Shown: positions 1-7,099, counted from the stretch's first letter. The stretch is 8,537 nucleotides of DNA from an uncultured Bacilli bacterium (GCA_944363755.1 CALVVC010000044.1:1-8537); one strand, 5' to 3'. Notes: generated from the letters alone by a model not told the origin. Made by a program: numbers and translations.

Positions 1-190
1 TTTTACCTTCAAGTAAAACTTCTCCTTCATTAGAGTCAATTAAACCCATAATGATTCTAAAAGTAGTAGTCTTACCTGCTCCATTTTCTCCAAGTAAACC
101 AAAGATTTCTCCATCTTTAACAGTAAAGGACAGATCATTAACTGCCCTATTATTTCCATAATATTTTGTAATATGTTTAACTTCAAGCAT
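1..190 (-). CDS. ABC transporter ATP-binding protein, N-terminal part (cut by window edge)
   Basis: The first 63 residues of an ABC-type ATPase are visible; the gene runs off the left edge. Translation begins MLEVKHITKYYG, with an aromatic A-loop residue near Tyr11 and a clear Walker A motif GENGAGKT at residues 34-41, followed by the usual MGL...GEVLLEGK stretch. The signature motif, Walker B and H-loop lie outside the window. The ATG at 190-188 is supported by GAGGAGAG (203-196) five bases upstream. The gap to the preceding GT2 gene is only 15 bases, so co-transcription is possible. The N-terminus resembles NatA/YhaQ-type exporter ATPases rather than the Wzt/TagH polysaccharide exporters, so I infer that it is a neighbour of the polysaccharide genes rather than part of them. 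ATP binding is secure; the substrate cannot be told. Confidence 0.93.
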   Translation of the reverse strand, partial: MLEVKHITKYYGNNRAVNDLSFTVKDGEIFGLLGENGAGKTTTFRIIMGLIDSNEGEVLLEGK

Positions 191-195
191 AAAAA

Positions 196-203
196 CTCTC
201 CTC
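196..203 (-). promoter_or_regulatory. Ribosome binding site of the ABC ATPase gene
   Basis: The minus-strand sequence GAGGAGAG lies five bases before the ATG at 190. It sits in the 15-base gap after the TAA of the upstream GT2 gene, which fits translation of both from one mRNA. Confidence 0.75.
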
Positions 204-205
204 AA

Positions 206-1246
206 TTACCATTTTATATCTATTTTTAATTTATCTATCATAAAGCGATATACCACTAAGAATGCTCTAAATAAATGTAATTTATAAATAATTTTTACAA
301 TCCATAACTTAAAATTACTTTTATTCTTTATAACATAACCTAATTTAATAAACTTACTACTTCTCCATGTAGGAAAATAATCATCTAAAAATTTATTATT
401 ATCTTTTATAGCAACCTTTAAATTACAGTTTTTGTCATATGATAATCTAAACATCAAAGACACACCTAAATGTAAGAAAGCCATAGCATCCAATATTTTT
501 AACATATTAACTCTATTTTCACTTTCTTCATAAACTCTTCTTACTTCTACCATTGCTCTATAAGTAGACTCTACTTGCTCTTTTTTAATAGTTGTAATAA
601 TAGAACCTTGTCTAACCATATAAAATACAAGACTTCTATTAACAAAAACTACTTTCTTAGCATTTAAATAAATTAATAATAGAAACATCATATCATCCAA
701 TATTCTTGGAGGATGTTCCAAATCAGCTTGTTTTTTCAAAAGTTCAGCTTTATAAATTTTATTCCAAGGTGCTCCATTTAGCTCTAATAAACCTCCTGGA
801 TCTTTTTCAATATCAATAACTTTATCTTCACTTTTACACATTTCTCTTGAATAAAGTTTACCTGTATCTAAATCAATTCTATCAAAACCACAAACAGATA
901 TATCGGCATTTTCCTTTTTAGCTTTATTATATAAAAGCTCAGCATAATTCAAATCTACATAATCATCGCTATCAACAAAACCAATAAACTCTCCTGTCGC
1001 TTTTTTTATTCCATCTTTTCTACCTTTCCAAACTCCTTCATTTTTCTTATCAATAATAACTATCTTATCTTTATATTTCTTTTGATAATCTTTTAATATT
1101 TTCAAACAATTATCAGGAGATCCATCATTAATACAAATAATCTCAATATCTTTTAGAGTTTGATTAACCAAAGAATCAAGACATCTAGGCAAATATTTTT
1201 CTACTTTATAACAAGGTACTATAATACTTAACTTCTTTTTACTCAT
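206..1246 (-). CDS. Family 2 glycosyltransferase, cytoplasmic, cell-surface polysaccharide type
   Basis: A 346-residue GT2 (GT-A fold) enzyme. The N-terminus SIIVPCYKVEKYLPRCLDSL (7-26) and NDGSPDN (40-46) form the nucleotide-sugar pocket, and FVDSDDYVD (90-98) holds the metal-binding DXD-type motif. LNGAPWNKIY (156-165) and LDDMMF (183-188) match the acceptor half of EpsJ/WcaA-like enzymes that extend surface polysaccharides; the usual E-D-x-x-F is L-D-D-M-M-F here. No transmembrane segment is obvious. The C-terminal 50 residues are basic and aromatic and may bind the membrane surface. The ATG at 1246 lies two bases after the glf stop, and its AAGGAG (1262-1257) is inside the last codons of glf, so the two are translationally coupled. 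Being next to glf makes it a candidate galactofuranosyltransferase, but that is inference; donor and acceptor cannot be read from sequence. Confidence 0.92.
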   Translation of the reverse strand: MSKKKLSIIVPCYKVEKYLPRCLDSLVNQTLKDIEIICINDGSPDNCLKILKDYQKKYKDKIVIIDKKNEGVWKGRKDGIKKATGEFIGFVDSDDYVDLNYAELLYNKAKKENADISVCGFDRIDLDTGKLYSREMCKSEDKVIDIEKDPGGLLELNGAPWNKIYKAELLKKQADLEHPPRILDDMMFLLLIYLNAKKVVFVNRSLVFYMVRQGSIITTIKKEQVESTYRAMVEVRRVYEESENRVNMLKILDAMAFLHLGVSLMFRLSYDKNCNLKVAIKDNNKFLDDYFPTWRSSKFIKLGYVIKNKSNFKLWIVKIIYKLHLFRAFLVVYRFMIDKLKIDIKW

Positions 1247-1248
1247 TT

Positions 1249-2409
1249 TTATTTTACTCCTTCTATTTCTTTAAACAAATCCATCGCTCTTCTTACTACT
1301 GCATCCATATTATAATATTTATATTCAGCAAGTCTACCACATAAATAGAAATAATTTATATCTTTAACACTATCATAATATTTTTGATACAAAGCAAGAT
1401 TATCATCATTAAATATAGCATAATATGGAACATGATTTTTATTCTTATAATCATAAGTCAATGGATATTCTTTTAGTATAGTAGTATTATCTTTAACTAT
1501 CTGATTAGATAAATATTTAAATTCTGTTATTCTTGTAAATTTCTCACTTACAGTATAATTAACAACAGAACTTGGTTGATAATAGTTTTCACATCTATCT
1601 TCAAATACTAAATCTAAAGAACGATAAGGTAATGGGCCATATTTATATTCTAACAATTCATCTAAAGCACCACTATATATTAATGTTCCTTTAAATTCTT
1701 CATTATTATAATAGATCTTTTTATTATCTATATCTATTTTAATTAAATCTAAAGCATTAGTATTTAGTTTTATTTCAATATTTTTATGATTTAACATATT
1801 CTCAAATATTTCATTATAACCATTCTTAGGCATTGCTTGATAAGTATCTTGAAAATACCTATCATCATATCCTAATATTACAGGAACTCTATTAATAACC
1901 GAACTATCAACTTCACTAATTGGAACATTCCATTGCTTAGCAGTATAATGTACAAATACTTTTTCATAGACATATTTACCAAACTCTTTAATAACTTCAT
2001 CAGAATCATTTAATAAATCTAATATTGAAACTTTCTTTTGATCCTTATAAGTACTTAAAAGTTTCTCTTTAATTATCTTTACCTTATCACTTGGAAATAA
2101 AAGTTCTAAAGATTTAAAGTTAAAAGGAATTGGCACATATTCTCCATCAATATAACCTATTACTCTATGTTCATAAAAATAAAAACTAGTGAATTTTTGT
2201 AAATATTCAAACACTTCTTTATCATTCGTGTGAAAAATATGAGGTCCATACTTATGAATTCTAACTCCATTTTCTCTAACCTCTTCATACATATTTCCAC
2301 CTATATGGCTTCTTTTATCAATTACTAATACTTTTTTATTAGCATTTGCAAACAAGTTTGCTAAAGTACTACCTGCAAAACCAGCACCTACAATAATTAC
2401 ATCTTTCAT
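1249..2409 (-). CDS. glf: UDP-galactopyranose mutase
   Basis: A 386-residue flavoenzyme that interconverts UDP-galactopyranose and UDP-galactofuranose, the Galf donor for surface glycans. The FAD-binding Rossmann motif is VGAGFAGS (7-14), followed by RSHIGGNMYEE (33-43) and YGPHIFHT (54-61). Trp160 in AKQWN, Arg174 in INRVPV and Tyr185 in DDRYF match the active-site residues known in the Klebsiella enzyme. Arg263 (PYRSL), Tyr315 (EYP) and Arg359/Tyr365 (GRLAEYKYYNMD) correspond to the remaining substrate-binding positions. I chose the ATG at 2409 because it has GGAGG five bases upstream and begins directly with MKDVIIVGAG; a further upstream in-frame ATG at 2463 would add 18 hydrophobic residues and overlaps a promoter-like -10. 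The family usually has 365-400 residues, so this copy is full length with no key residue missing. It is followed two bases later by a GT2 gene. Confidence 0.97.
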   Translation of the reverse strand: MKDVIIVGAGFAGSTLANLFANANKKVLVIDKRSHIGGNMYEEVRENGVRIHKYGPHIFHTNDKEVFEYLQKFTSFYFYEHRVIGYIDGEYVPIPFNFKSLELLFPSDKVKIIKEKLLSTYKDQKKVSILDLLNDSDEVIKEFGKYVYEKVFVHYTAKQWNVPISEVDSSVINRVPVILGYDDRYFQDTYQAMPKNGYNEIFENMLNHKNIEIKLNTNALDLIKIDIDNKKIYYNNEEFKGTLIYSGALDELLEYKYGPLPYRSLDLVFEDRCENYYQPSSVVNYTVSEKFTRITEFKYLSNQIVKDNTTILKEYPLTYDYKNKNHVPYYAIFNDDNLALYQKYYDSVKDINYFYLCGRLAEYKYYNMDAVVRRAMDLFKEIEGVK

Positions 2410-2414
2410 TTTAA

Positions 2415-2419
2415 CCTCC
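2415..2419 (-). promoter_or_regulatory. Ribosome binding site that fixes the glf start
   Basis: GGAGG on the minus strand, five bases before ATG 2409. The alternative ATG at 2463 has only an A/T-rich stretch in front of it. This decides in favour of the 386-residue form of Glf. Confidence 0.85.
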
Positions 2420-2443
2420 AATAATATAAATATATTTAATAAA

Positions 2444-2452
2444 ATTATAACA
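2444..2452 (-). promoter_or_regulatory. Candidate extended -10 promoter for glf
   Basis: The 61-base gap between the SMR-like gene and glf contains a consensus TATAAT (2449-2444) preceded by TGT (2452-2450), an extended -10 element. No good -35 hexamer stands at 16-18 bases upstream, but extended -10 promoters of gram-positive bacteria can work without one. Transcription would start near 2437, giving a leader of roughly 28 bases before the glf ATG. The same ATGTTATAAT string occurs before the DUF2142 gene. Confidence 0.5.
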
Positions 2453-2470
2453 TGTATATTCAATAAATAG

Positions 2471-2821
2471 TTATTTTTTAAATGATATTAAAACAATTCC
2501 TATAATTACAAAAATTATACCTATTAAATTAGTAAGTGTTATTGTTTCTTTAAAAATGAAATAACTTGCTAACAATACAACTACTTGAACAATTCCCGTC
2601 GTAATAGGTACAATATAACTCAAATCATAAGTAGTAAGTAATTTCTGCCACATTAAAAAGCTACCAATATAAAGAATAAAACCTAAAAGAGTAATATATC
2701 CTATTTTAAAATTAATACCACTCTTAAAAGAAAGTCCTAATGAACTACCACCTAATTTTAAACAAACTAAACCACCTGTTGTAAATAAAACATAAACTGC
2801 CGTTAAGATATATTTAATCAT
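2471..2821 (-). CDS. SMR/EamA-like four-helix membrane protein, candidate lipid-linked sugar flippase
   Basis: A 116-residue protein with four predicted membrane helices (about 2-20, 40-62, 68-90 and 96-113) and short loops, the layout of the small multidrug resistance/DMT superfamily. The second half, TYDLSYIVPITTGIVQ (64-79) and FKETITLTNLIGIIF (90-104), is typical of SMR/EamA halves. The first helix lacks the membrane glutamate that drug exporters such as EmrE use for proton coupling. Related proteins ArnE/ArnF move undecaprenyl-phosphate-aminoarabinose, and the neighbours here are a polyprenyl-phosphate sugar synthase and a GT-C enzyme, so I infer it flips an undecaprenyl-phosphate-linked sugar. 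It overlaps the DUF2304 gene by eight bases, and AGAGGTG (2835-2829) lies seven bases before its ATG. A dimer would be expected. Fold confident, substrate inferred. Confidence 0.85.
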   Translation of the reverse strand: MIKYILTAVYVLFTTGGLVCLKLGGSSLGLSFKSGINFKIGYITLLGFILYIGSFLMWQKLLTTYDLSYIVPITTGIVQVVVLLASYFIFKETITLTNLIGIIFVIIGIVLISFKK

Positions 2822-3158
2822 TTTTTTTCACCTCTGCTTTCAAAAGGGATAACTCTTGTATTAATAAGGTTGTCTTTTTCTTTTGTCCTGCCATCATTAC
2901 TGTTAATATTAAAGTCAAAAACATTAGAATTGCTATAAACAAGCATAGTACCATATTAGATAACAATTCAAATCCTAACAATTTAGCTAATTTTTCCATT
3001 AAATTTGGAATTAAAGCTATAATGATGATAAAAATAGTAGAAAATAACCAAACTAAAGCATATTTAACAGGAATTCTATTTTTTAATAATAGATATAAAA
3101 CAGAAAAACCTAAAACTAGAGCGAAAATAATAACTGTAATTATTAAACTATTTGACAT
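2814..3158 (-). CDS. DUF2304 family small membrane protein, likely partner of the adjacent GT2
   Basis: A 114-residue protein with three predicted membrane helices (about 4-24, 33-52 and 66-88) and a charged cytoplasmic tail (91-114) with a possible short helix TTLLIQELSLLKAEVKK. The pattern KNRIPVKYALVWLFS (26-40), ALIPNL (48-53) and LLGFELLSNMVL (60-71) is characteristic of DUF2304. Members sit beside DPM1-like GT2 genes. From memory, the streptococcal protein GacJ is a comparable small partner that binds and stimulates the undecaprenyl-phosphate-GlcNAc synthase GacI. I infer the same helper role here. The start codon overlaps the GT2 stop by one base (TAATG), with AGGAGG eight bases before it, so the two should be made in near-equal amounts. 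Its own end overlaps the SMR-like gene across a run of eight A. Confidence 0.87.
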   Translation of the reverse strand: MSNSLIITVIIFALVLGFSVLYLLLKNRIPVKYALVWLFSTIFIIIIALIPNLMEKLAKLLGFELLSNMVLCLFIAILMFLTLILTVMMAGQKKKTTLLIQELSLLKAEVKKND

Positions 3159-3883
3159 TATTTATACCTCCTCATACCAGTAATAATAATTGATAAACAA
3201 ACATTTAACATGTAATAAATATTTTTCCAAGTATGAATGGAAGATCTACCTCCCTCACGTTCCTTCATATTAACTCCTACTTCTTTAATACGATATTTCT
3301 TTTTAGCAAGCTCTACAGTTGTAATAGGTTCAGGATACTCCAAAGGATAATTATTTGCAAATAACGATATTATTTCTTTATTTGAAGCCCTAAAACCACT
3401 AGTAGTATCATAAATTTTAACACCACTGCTTAATTTTATAAAGAATGATATAACTTTAATTCCAGCTCTTCTAGCACCACTAGTTTTAAACTTACTCACA
3501 TTACCAATAAATCTACTACCAACAACAAAGTCTGCTTCTTGTTTAATAATAGGCTCTATAATCTTCTTAACATAATTTACATCATGCTGTCCATCACCAT
3601 CAAATTGAATAGCAATATCATAATTATTATAATAAGCATATTTATATCCAGTTTGAACCGCTCCTCCAATTCCTAAATTATGAATCAAATCAACATGTGG
3701 TATATTCTCTTTATCTAATATTTCACCAGTCTTATCTTTAGAACCATCATTAATAACAATAACATCATAATTTGTTTTATTTTCTTTATTATAATTTTTA
3801 ATAGTATTATAAGTTTTCAAAATACTTTCTTCTTCATTATATGCTGGTATAATTAATAATACTTTTAAATCTTTTTTCTTCAT
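3158..3883 (-). CDS. DPM1-like family 2 glycosyltransferase, polyprenyl-phosphate sugar synthase
   Basis: A 241-residue GT2 of the dolichol-phosphate mannosyltransferase type, which transfers a sugar from a nucleotide donor to undecaprenyl phosphate on the cytoplasmic face. Visible motifs are IIPAYNEEESI (11-21), VINDGSKDKT (43-52), HNLGIGGAVQTGY (68-80), the metal-binding FDGDGQHD (94-101), VGSRF (121-125) and DTTSGFRASNKEI (159-171). The segment EVGVNMKEREGGRSSI (201-216) is the usual end of the catalytic domain. One probable membrane segment follows (about 221-237). Length is normal for the GtrB/GacI group with short C-terminal anchors. The ATG at 3883 is preceded by GAGGAGAG adjoining the stop of the DUF2142 gene 15 bases away. 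The DUF2304 partner follows with a one-base overlap. The sugar cannot be assigned; Glc, GlcNAc, Gal and Man are all possible. Confidence 0.93.
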   Translation of the reverse strand: MKKKDLKVLLIIPAYNEEESILKTYNTIKNYNKENKTNYDVIVINDGSKDKTGEILDKENIPHVDLIHNLGIGGAVQTGYKYAYYNNYDIAIQFDGDGQHDVNYVKKIIEPIIKQEADFVVGSRFIGNVSKFKTSGARRAGIKVISFFIKLSSGVKIYDTTSGFRASNKEIISLFANNYPLEYPEPITTVELAKKKYRIKEVGVNMKEREGGRSSIHTWKNIYYMLNVCLSIIITGMRRYK

Positions 3884-3898
3884 AATACTTCTCTCCTC

Positions 3899-5881
3899 TT
3901 AATAAAAGCCATATAAAATAGTCGTTAAACTAACAAAATATATGAAAATTATACTTATATTATATAATAGATTAATATTTTTTACTTTTAAAATTAATTT
4001 ATTATTAGATAGAGCAATAAATAAAAGTAAGTTAGCAACTATAAAGTAACGTGGTTGTAGACCTTCTATACTTTCTAAACCTAAATTAGTCCAACCTAAG
4101 TACATAGCCGTATATACAATAAACATGATAGCAAAAGAAGAAATTATTAACACTACTCTTTCCTTTAATTTTAAATCTTTATCATCTTTATCATGAACTA
4201 ATATTAAAATTCCATATAATATTGTTAGGATTAAAGTAAAGACAGGTTTATTCCATTTTGTATATACCCCAAAGCCATCAAAATGTCCTTGTAATATATC
4301 TGTACCCAATCTATTAAAAGCAGTATTTAAATAAACCATAAACGCATCTATAGGATGAGTTAAAGAATAACCAATAGTATAAAATTTAGTAGGTCCAGTT
4401 ATTGTTCCACCAATACTAGTATTAGTTAGAAAGGAAATAATTATAGGAACTAACATTATCCCAATCTTAATTAAAATTGCTTTATGTTTTTCTTTACTTA
4501 TCTTAGAATTTGGAATCAACAGTGTTAATATTATTAGTGGAAAATATCCAAACTTACAAAATCCTAATAGTATTGATAAGCCAATCAGTATTATATATTC
4601 TTTTTTAGAAAGCATTTCCTTTTGATAAATATATTTTAATAAAAATGCTATTAAAAGAATAGAAGTAGCGATTGTTAACCAATCCATATTAATAGCAGCT
4701 GAATGCTGAATAGTTGATGGTAACAATAAAATTAAAAAGAATATTTTCTTAAAATAAGGAACAATTTTAAGAGTAAGATACCCCATTAAACAAGTAATTA
4801 ATAAATTTATAAAACGTCCTATACTTAAAAGATTTAAACTTGATAAACCAAATAATTTACCTATAGACATTACAATACCAGAAGGTATATAAGGAATAGA
4901 ACTCGAAAACTTAGTATTTTTATAACTATATGTTGCCTCTCCTCTATTTTTATAATTAAAACCATCCAAATACTGTGCTAAATAATTTTTACCATTAAAT
5001 TTTTCAGTACTATCCATATTAGTAAATTTATGACTAGTAACAAAATAATAAACTTTATCAGGAAGTTTTGCTACCCCCTCATCATTAAATGATGAAGAAT
5101 CTAATAATTCATAACTTTTAATAAAATGTGCTTCTTCATCTGGAACATTTAAAGGTGGTATTAAAAAACAAAAGCTAATAGCAACTATAGGAAAAATAAA
5201 AGCATAAGCATACTCTAATTTTTTACTAGTATTTTTTATTTTTATTATTCCATATATTAAAAAGGCAATAATTGGAATAACAATGAGAGTTTTAAATAAG
5301 GTTAATAATATATATATAGTAAAGATAAATATCACAAATAAAGAAATTGCATATAAAATAATATCTTTTATTTTTACAGTTTCATCTTTTAACTTAGATA
5401 AGAATTTACTTATGAAATATAGACAAGCAGATATTATTACAAAAAATATAAGAAAATATACTATAGAAACTAAAGAGATACTCTTTTCTATTACAGTTAA
5501 AATAGGAACATTATCATAAAAAACATCACTATTATTTATTTTTTGACTAATTCCATCTTCTTTAATATTTACTTTCGATTTATCCTCAAACGAAATACTA
5601 ATATCGGAAATTTTAGAAATATTTATACTTATAGTTGTATCCTCTATTACTTCTAAAAATCCATTATTTTTTTCTCTATACTTTAAATCATCATCTTCTA
5701 ATTGTTCTAAATCTTGTTTATGATCATCAATATATAAATTATTAATAATAGCCCCATCTTCTAATTCTATTTTATATGTTTTTTCTTCTTTAGCATATAA
5801 ACTAACTGATAAATTAATAGTAGCAGTAATACTTAAAATTATAGCAATTACTAGTAATATAATTTTTCTTTTCTTTTCCAT
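3899..5881 (-). CDS. DUF2142 GT-C-type membrane glycosyltransferase with N-terminal ectodomain
   Basis: A 660-residue multi-pass protein. The landmark IPPLNVPDEEAHFIKSYEL (241-259) matches the DUF2142 motif P-P-x-x-x-P-D-E-x-A-H-F, taken as the catalytic acidic loop of a GT-C enzyme that uses polyprenyl-phosphate sugars outside the membrane. LPSTIQHSAAINMDWL (387-402) and GLQPRYFI (607-614) are further family landmarks. Unusually, the motif comes after about 240 residues. These contain an N-terminal helix (7-28), an extracytoplasmic stretch (about 31-130) rich in Asp, Glu and Ile with a beta-strand-like pattern, and several more helices (about 134-157, 172-215 and 222-241). The start is fixed by AGGAGG four bases before ATG 5881. 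A promoter-like sequence lies just upstream, making this gene the likely head of the GT-C/GT2/DUF2304/SMR cassette. Family membership is confident; acceptor and sugar are unknown. Confidence 0.9.
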   Translation of the reverse strand: MEKKRKIILLVIAIILSITATINLSVSLYAKEEKTYKIELEDGAIINNLYIDDHKQDLEQLEDDDLKYREKNNGFLEVIEDTTISINISKISDISISFEDKSKVNIKEDGISQKINNSDVFYDNVPILTVIEKSISLVSIVYFLIFFVIISACLYFISKFLSKLKDETVKIKDIILYAISLFVIFIFTIYILLTLFKTLIVIPIIAFLIYGIIKIKNTSKKLEYAYAFIFPIVAISFCFLIPPLNVPDEEAHFIKSYELLDSSSFNDEGVAKLPDKVYYFVTSHKFTNMDSTEKFNGKNYLAQYLDGFNYKNRGEATYSYKNTKFSSSIPYIPSGIVMSIGKLFGLSSLNLLSIGRFINLLITCLMGYLTLKIVPYFKKIFFLILLLPSTIQHSAAINMDWLTIATSILLIAFLLKYIYQKEMLSKKEYIILIGLSILLGFCKFGYFPLIILTLLIPNSKISKEKHKAILIKIGIMLVPIIISFLTNTSIGGTITGPTKFYTIGYSLTHPIDAFMVYLNTAFNRLGTDILQGHFDGFGVYTKWNKPVFTLILTILYGILILVHDKDDKDLKLKERVVLIISSFAIMFIVYTAMYLGWTNLGLESIEGLQPRYFIVANLLLFIALSNNKLILKVKNINLLYNISIIFIYFVSLTTILYGFY

Positions 5882-5919
5882 ACTTCCTCCTAGACAATAA
5901 CTATTTTCTTTTCTTATTC

Positions 5920-5948
5920 ATTATAACATAATCAATATGATTTACCAA
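5920..5948 (-). promoter_or_regulatory. Candidate promoter for the DUF2142-led cassette
   Basis: In the 60-base gap after the acyltransferase gene there is a perfect TATAAT (5925-5920) with an extended -10 TGT (5928-5926). TTGGTA (5948-5943) stands 17 bases upstream as a -35. The -35 overlaps the last Trp codon and TAA stop of the acyltransferase gene. The predicted start of transcription is near 5913, about 32 bases before the ATG. No convincing terminator is seen in the gap, so read-through from upstream is also likely. Confidence 0.6.
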
Positions 5949-7093
5949 TTTAAATTAATATTTAAAGATCTCATACAATCTAAGAATTTTGTTCTTAAAT
6001 AATTAGAAAATTTTGTTTTGGAAAATAAAGCAAATATTTTTTTCCTAATAGATTCTATTATCGTACAAATTACGAAAACTAAAATACTCATAATAAAAAT
6101 ACGTCCATAAATCTGAATAAAGCTCTTCTCATAACCAAACATAAAGAATAAGCTATAGAGTTCTTTTCTTACCAAAAAATTATCATGAATTAAGTATACA
6201 GCAAAAGTACAACTCGCTATATAATTAATCTTTTTATTTTTTATATCTAAAGTTGAAAAGAATAAGAAGAAACATATAGTTTGTAATATTACCAAAGGAT
6301 TATCAAATCCTAATTTTGAATTTATAAAGTTATTACCTATTTCTTGAAGAATAGAACTACTTGATAATACTAGTTCTTCTCCATAATGATAAATAAAAGC
6401 ATTAAATATAGCAAGAGCAAAGAAAAGAACAATAAAAAATAAACGTTTAGAATTTGTAGTAATATTTTTAAAGTAATAATTAGTATTAATAGGATACTTC
6501 TTTAAATATGCACCTATATAGTAAAGTAAAACAAAACTAAAGATACTATGTCCATAATTATTCCAATAGAAAAGTTGACCACTTATTGTTGGTAAAATAG
6601 AAGAAAAGATAAATAAAACTATAATCATATTACGAAATGTTTTTTTAGACATATTTTTTATTGCAATGTTTAAGAACGGACTAAGCCAGTATAAAATTAA
6701 GTATGTAACTAAAAACCAATATTGATCATATAACGTTAACGGTGAAATTAATCTAACTTTATCTAACGTACTTACTTCTATTCCTAATATGATAAAAATA
6801 ATTAAAAATAAAACTTTATAAAACCAAGCTGCATTATTTAAAGATAAAAACCTACTAAATTTAAATCTTTTCTCACACTGAAAATATCCCATTGAAATTA
6901 TAAATGAGTTAACATGAACAATTGAAATAAACCATAACAAAACTAAAGAAAAATGAAGAAATCCTGTTGTATTATCTAATAAATAAGTATTATGAATAAA
7001 ATGCCATATTAAAATAAAAAACATGGAAATAATCTTCATAAGGTCAAAGTTTGACATTCTTTCTTTTTTCTTAGGTGAAACTAGTGTATTCAT
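5942..7093 (-). CDS. Acyltransferase 3 family membrane protein
   Basis: A 383-residue integral membrane protein with about ten hydrophobic segments, the size of a stand-alone AT3 (OafA/NodX-like) domain that passes acetyl or similar acyl groups onto extracytoplasmic sugars. FDLMKIISMFFILIWHF (16-32) holds the first-helix K-x10-H motif (Lys20 and His31) considered essential in the family. QYWFLVTYLILYWLSPFLN (124-142) and FAVYLIHDN (297-305, with His303) are other hallmarks. There is no fused SGNH domain; the protein ends in a short basic tail (about 350-383). The ATG at 7093 has six G residues (7105-7100) six bases upstream; Met13 is an alternative but has only a weak A/G-rich site. It probably has its own promoter and is followed 60 bases later by the DUF2142 gene. 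The target is presumably the surface glycan made here, but this is not shown by sequence. Confidence 0.93.
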   Translation of the reverse strand: MNTLVSPKKKERMSNFDLMKIISMFFILIWHFIHNTYLLDNTTGFLHFSLVLLWFISIVHVNSFIISMGYFQCEKRFKFSRFLSLNNAAWFYKVLFLIIFIILGIEVSTLDKVRLISPLTLYDQYWFLVTYLILYWLSPFLNIAIKNMSKKTFRNMIIVLFIFSSILPTISGQLFYWNNYGHSIFSFVLLYYIGAYLKKYPINTNYYFKNITTNSKRLFFIVLFFALAIFNAFIYHYGEELVLSSSSILQEIGNNFINSKLGFDNPLVILQTICFFLFFSTLDIKNKKINYIASCTFAVYLIHDNFLVRKELYSLFFMFGYEKSFIQIYGRIFIMSILVFVICTIIESIRKKIFALFSKTKFSNYLRTKFLDCMRSLNINLNW

Positions 7094-7099
7094 TTAAAT

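Noticed and set aside
2410..2463. Start of glf at ATG 2463, adding 18 residues
   Set aside because: The extra residues are a hydrophobic stretch not found in this flavoenzyme family, there is no ribosome binding site before that ATG, and the region holds a TATAAT element and GGAGG for ATG 2409.
2410..2470. Possible terminator after the SMR-like gene
   Set aside because: ATAAC can pair with GTTAT, but this is five pairs around an 18-base loop and covers the -10 element; not convincing.
5283..5519. A 78-codon open frame on the plus strand
   Set aside because: It lies wholly inside the DUF2142 gene on the opposite strand, has no ribosome binding site of the kind seen elsewhere here, and is explained by low G+C composition.
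5882..5941. Possible terminator after the acyltransferase gene
   Set aside because: Only short A/T stems of about five pairs could be drawn, without a T tract in the right place; the promoter-like elements explain the gap better.
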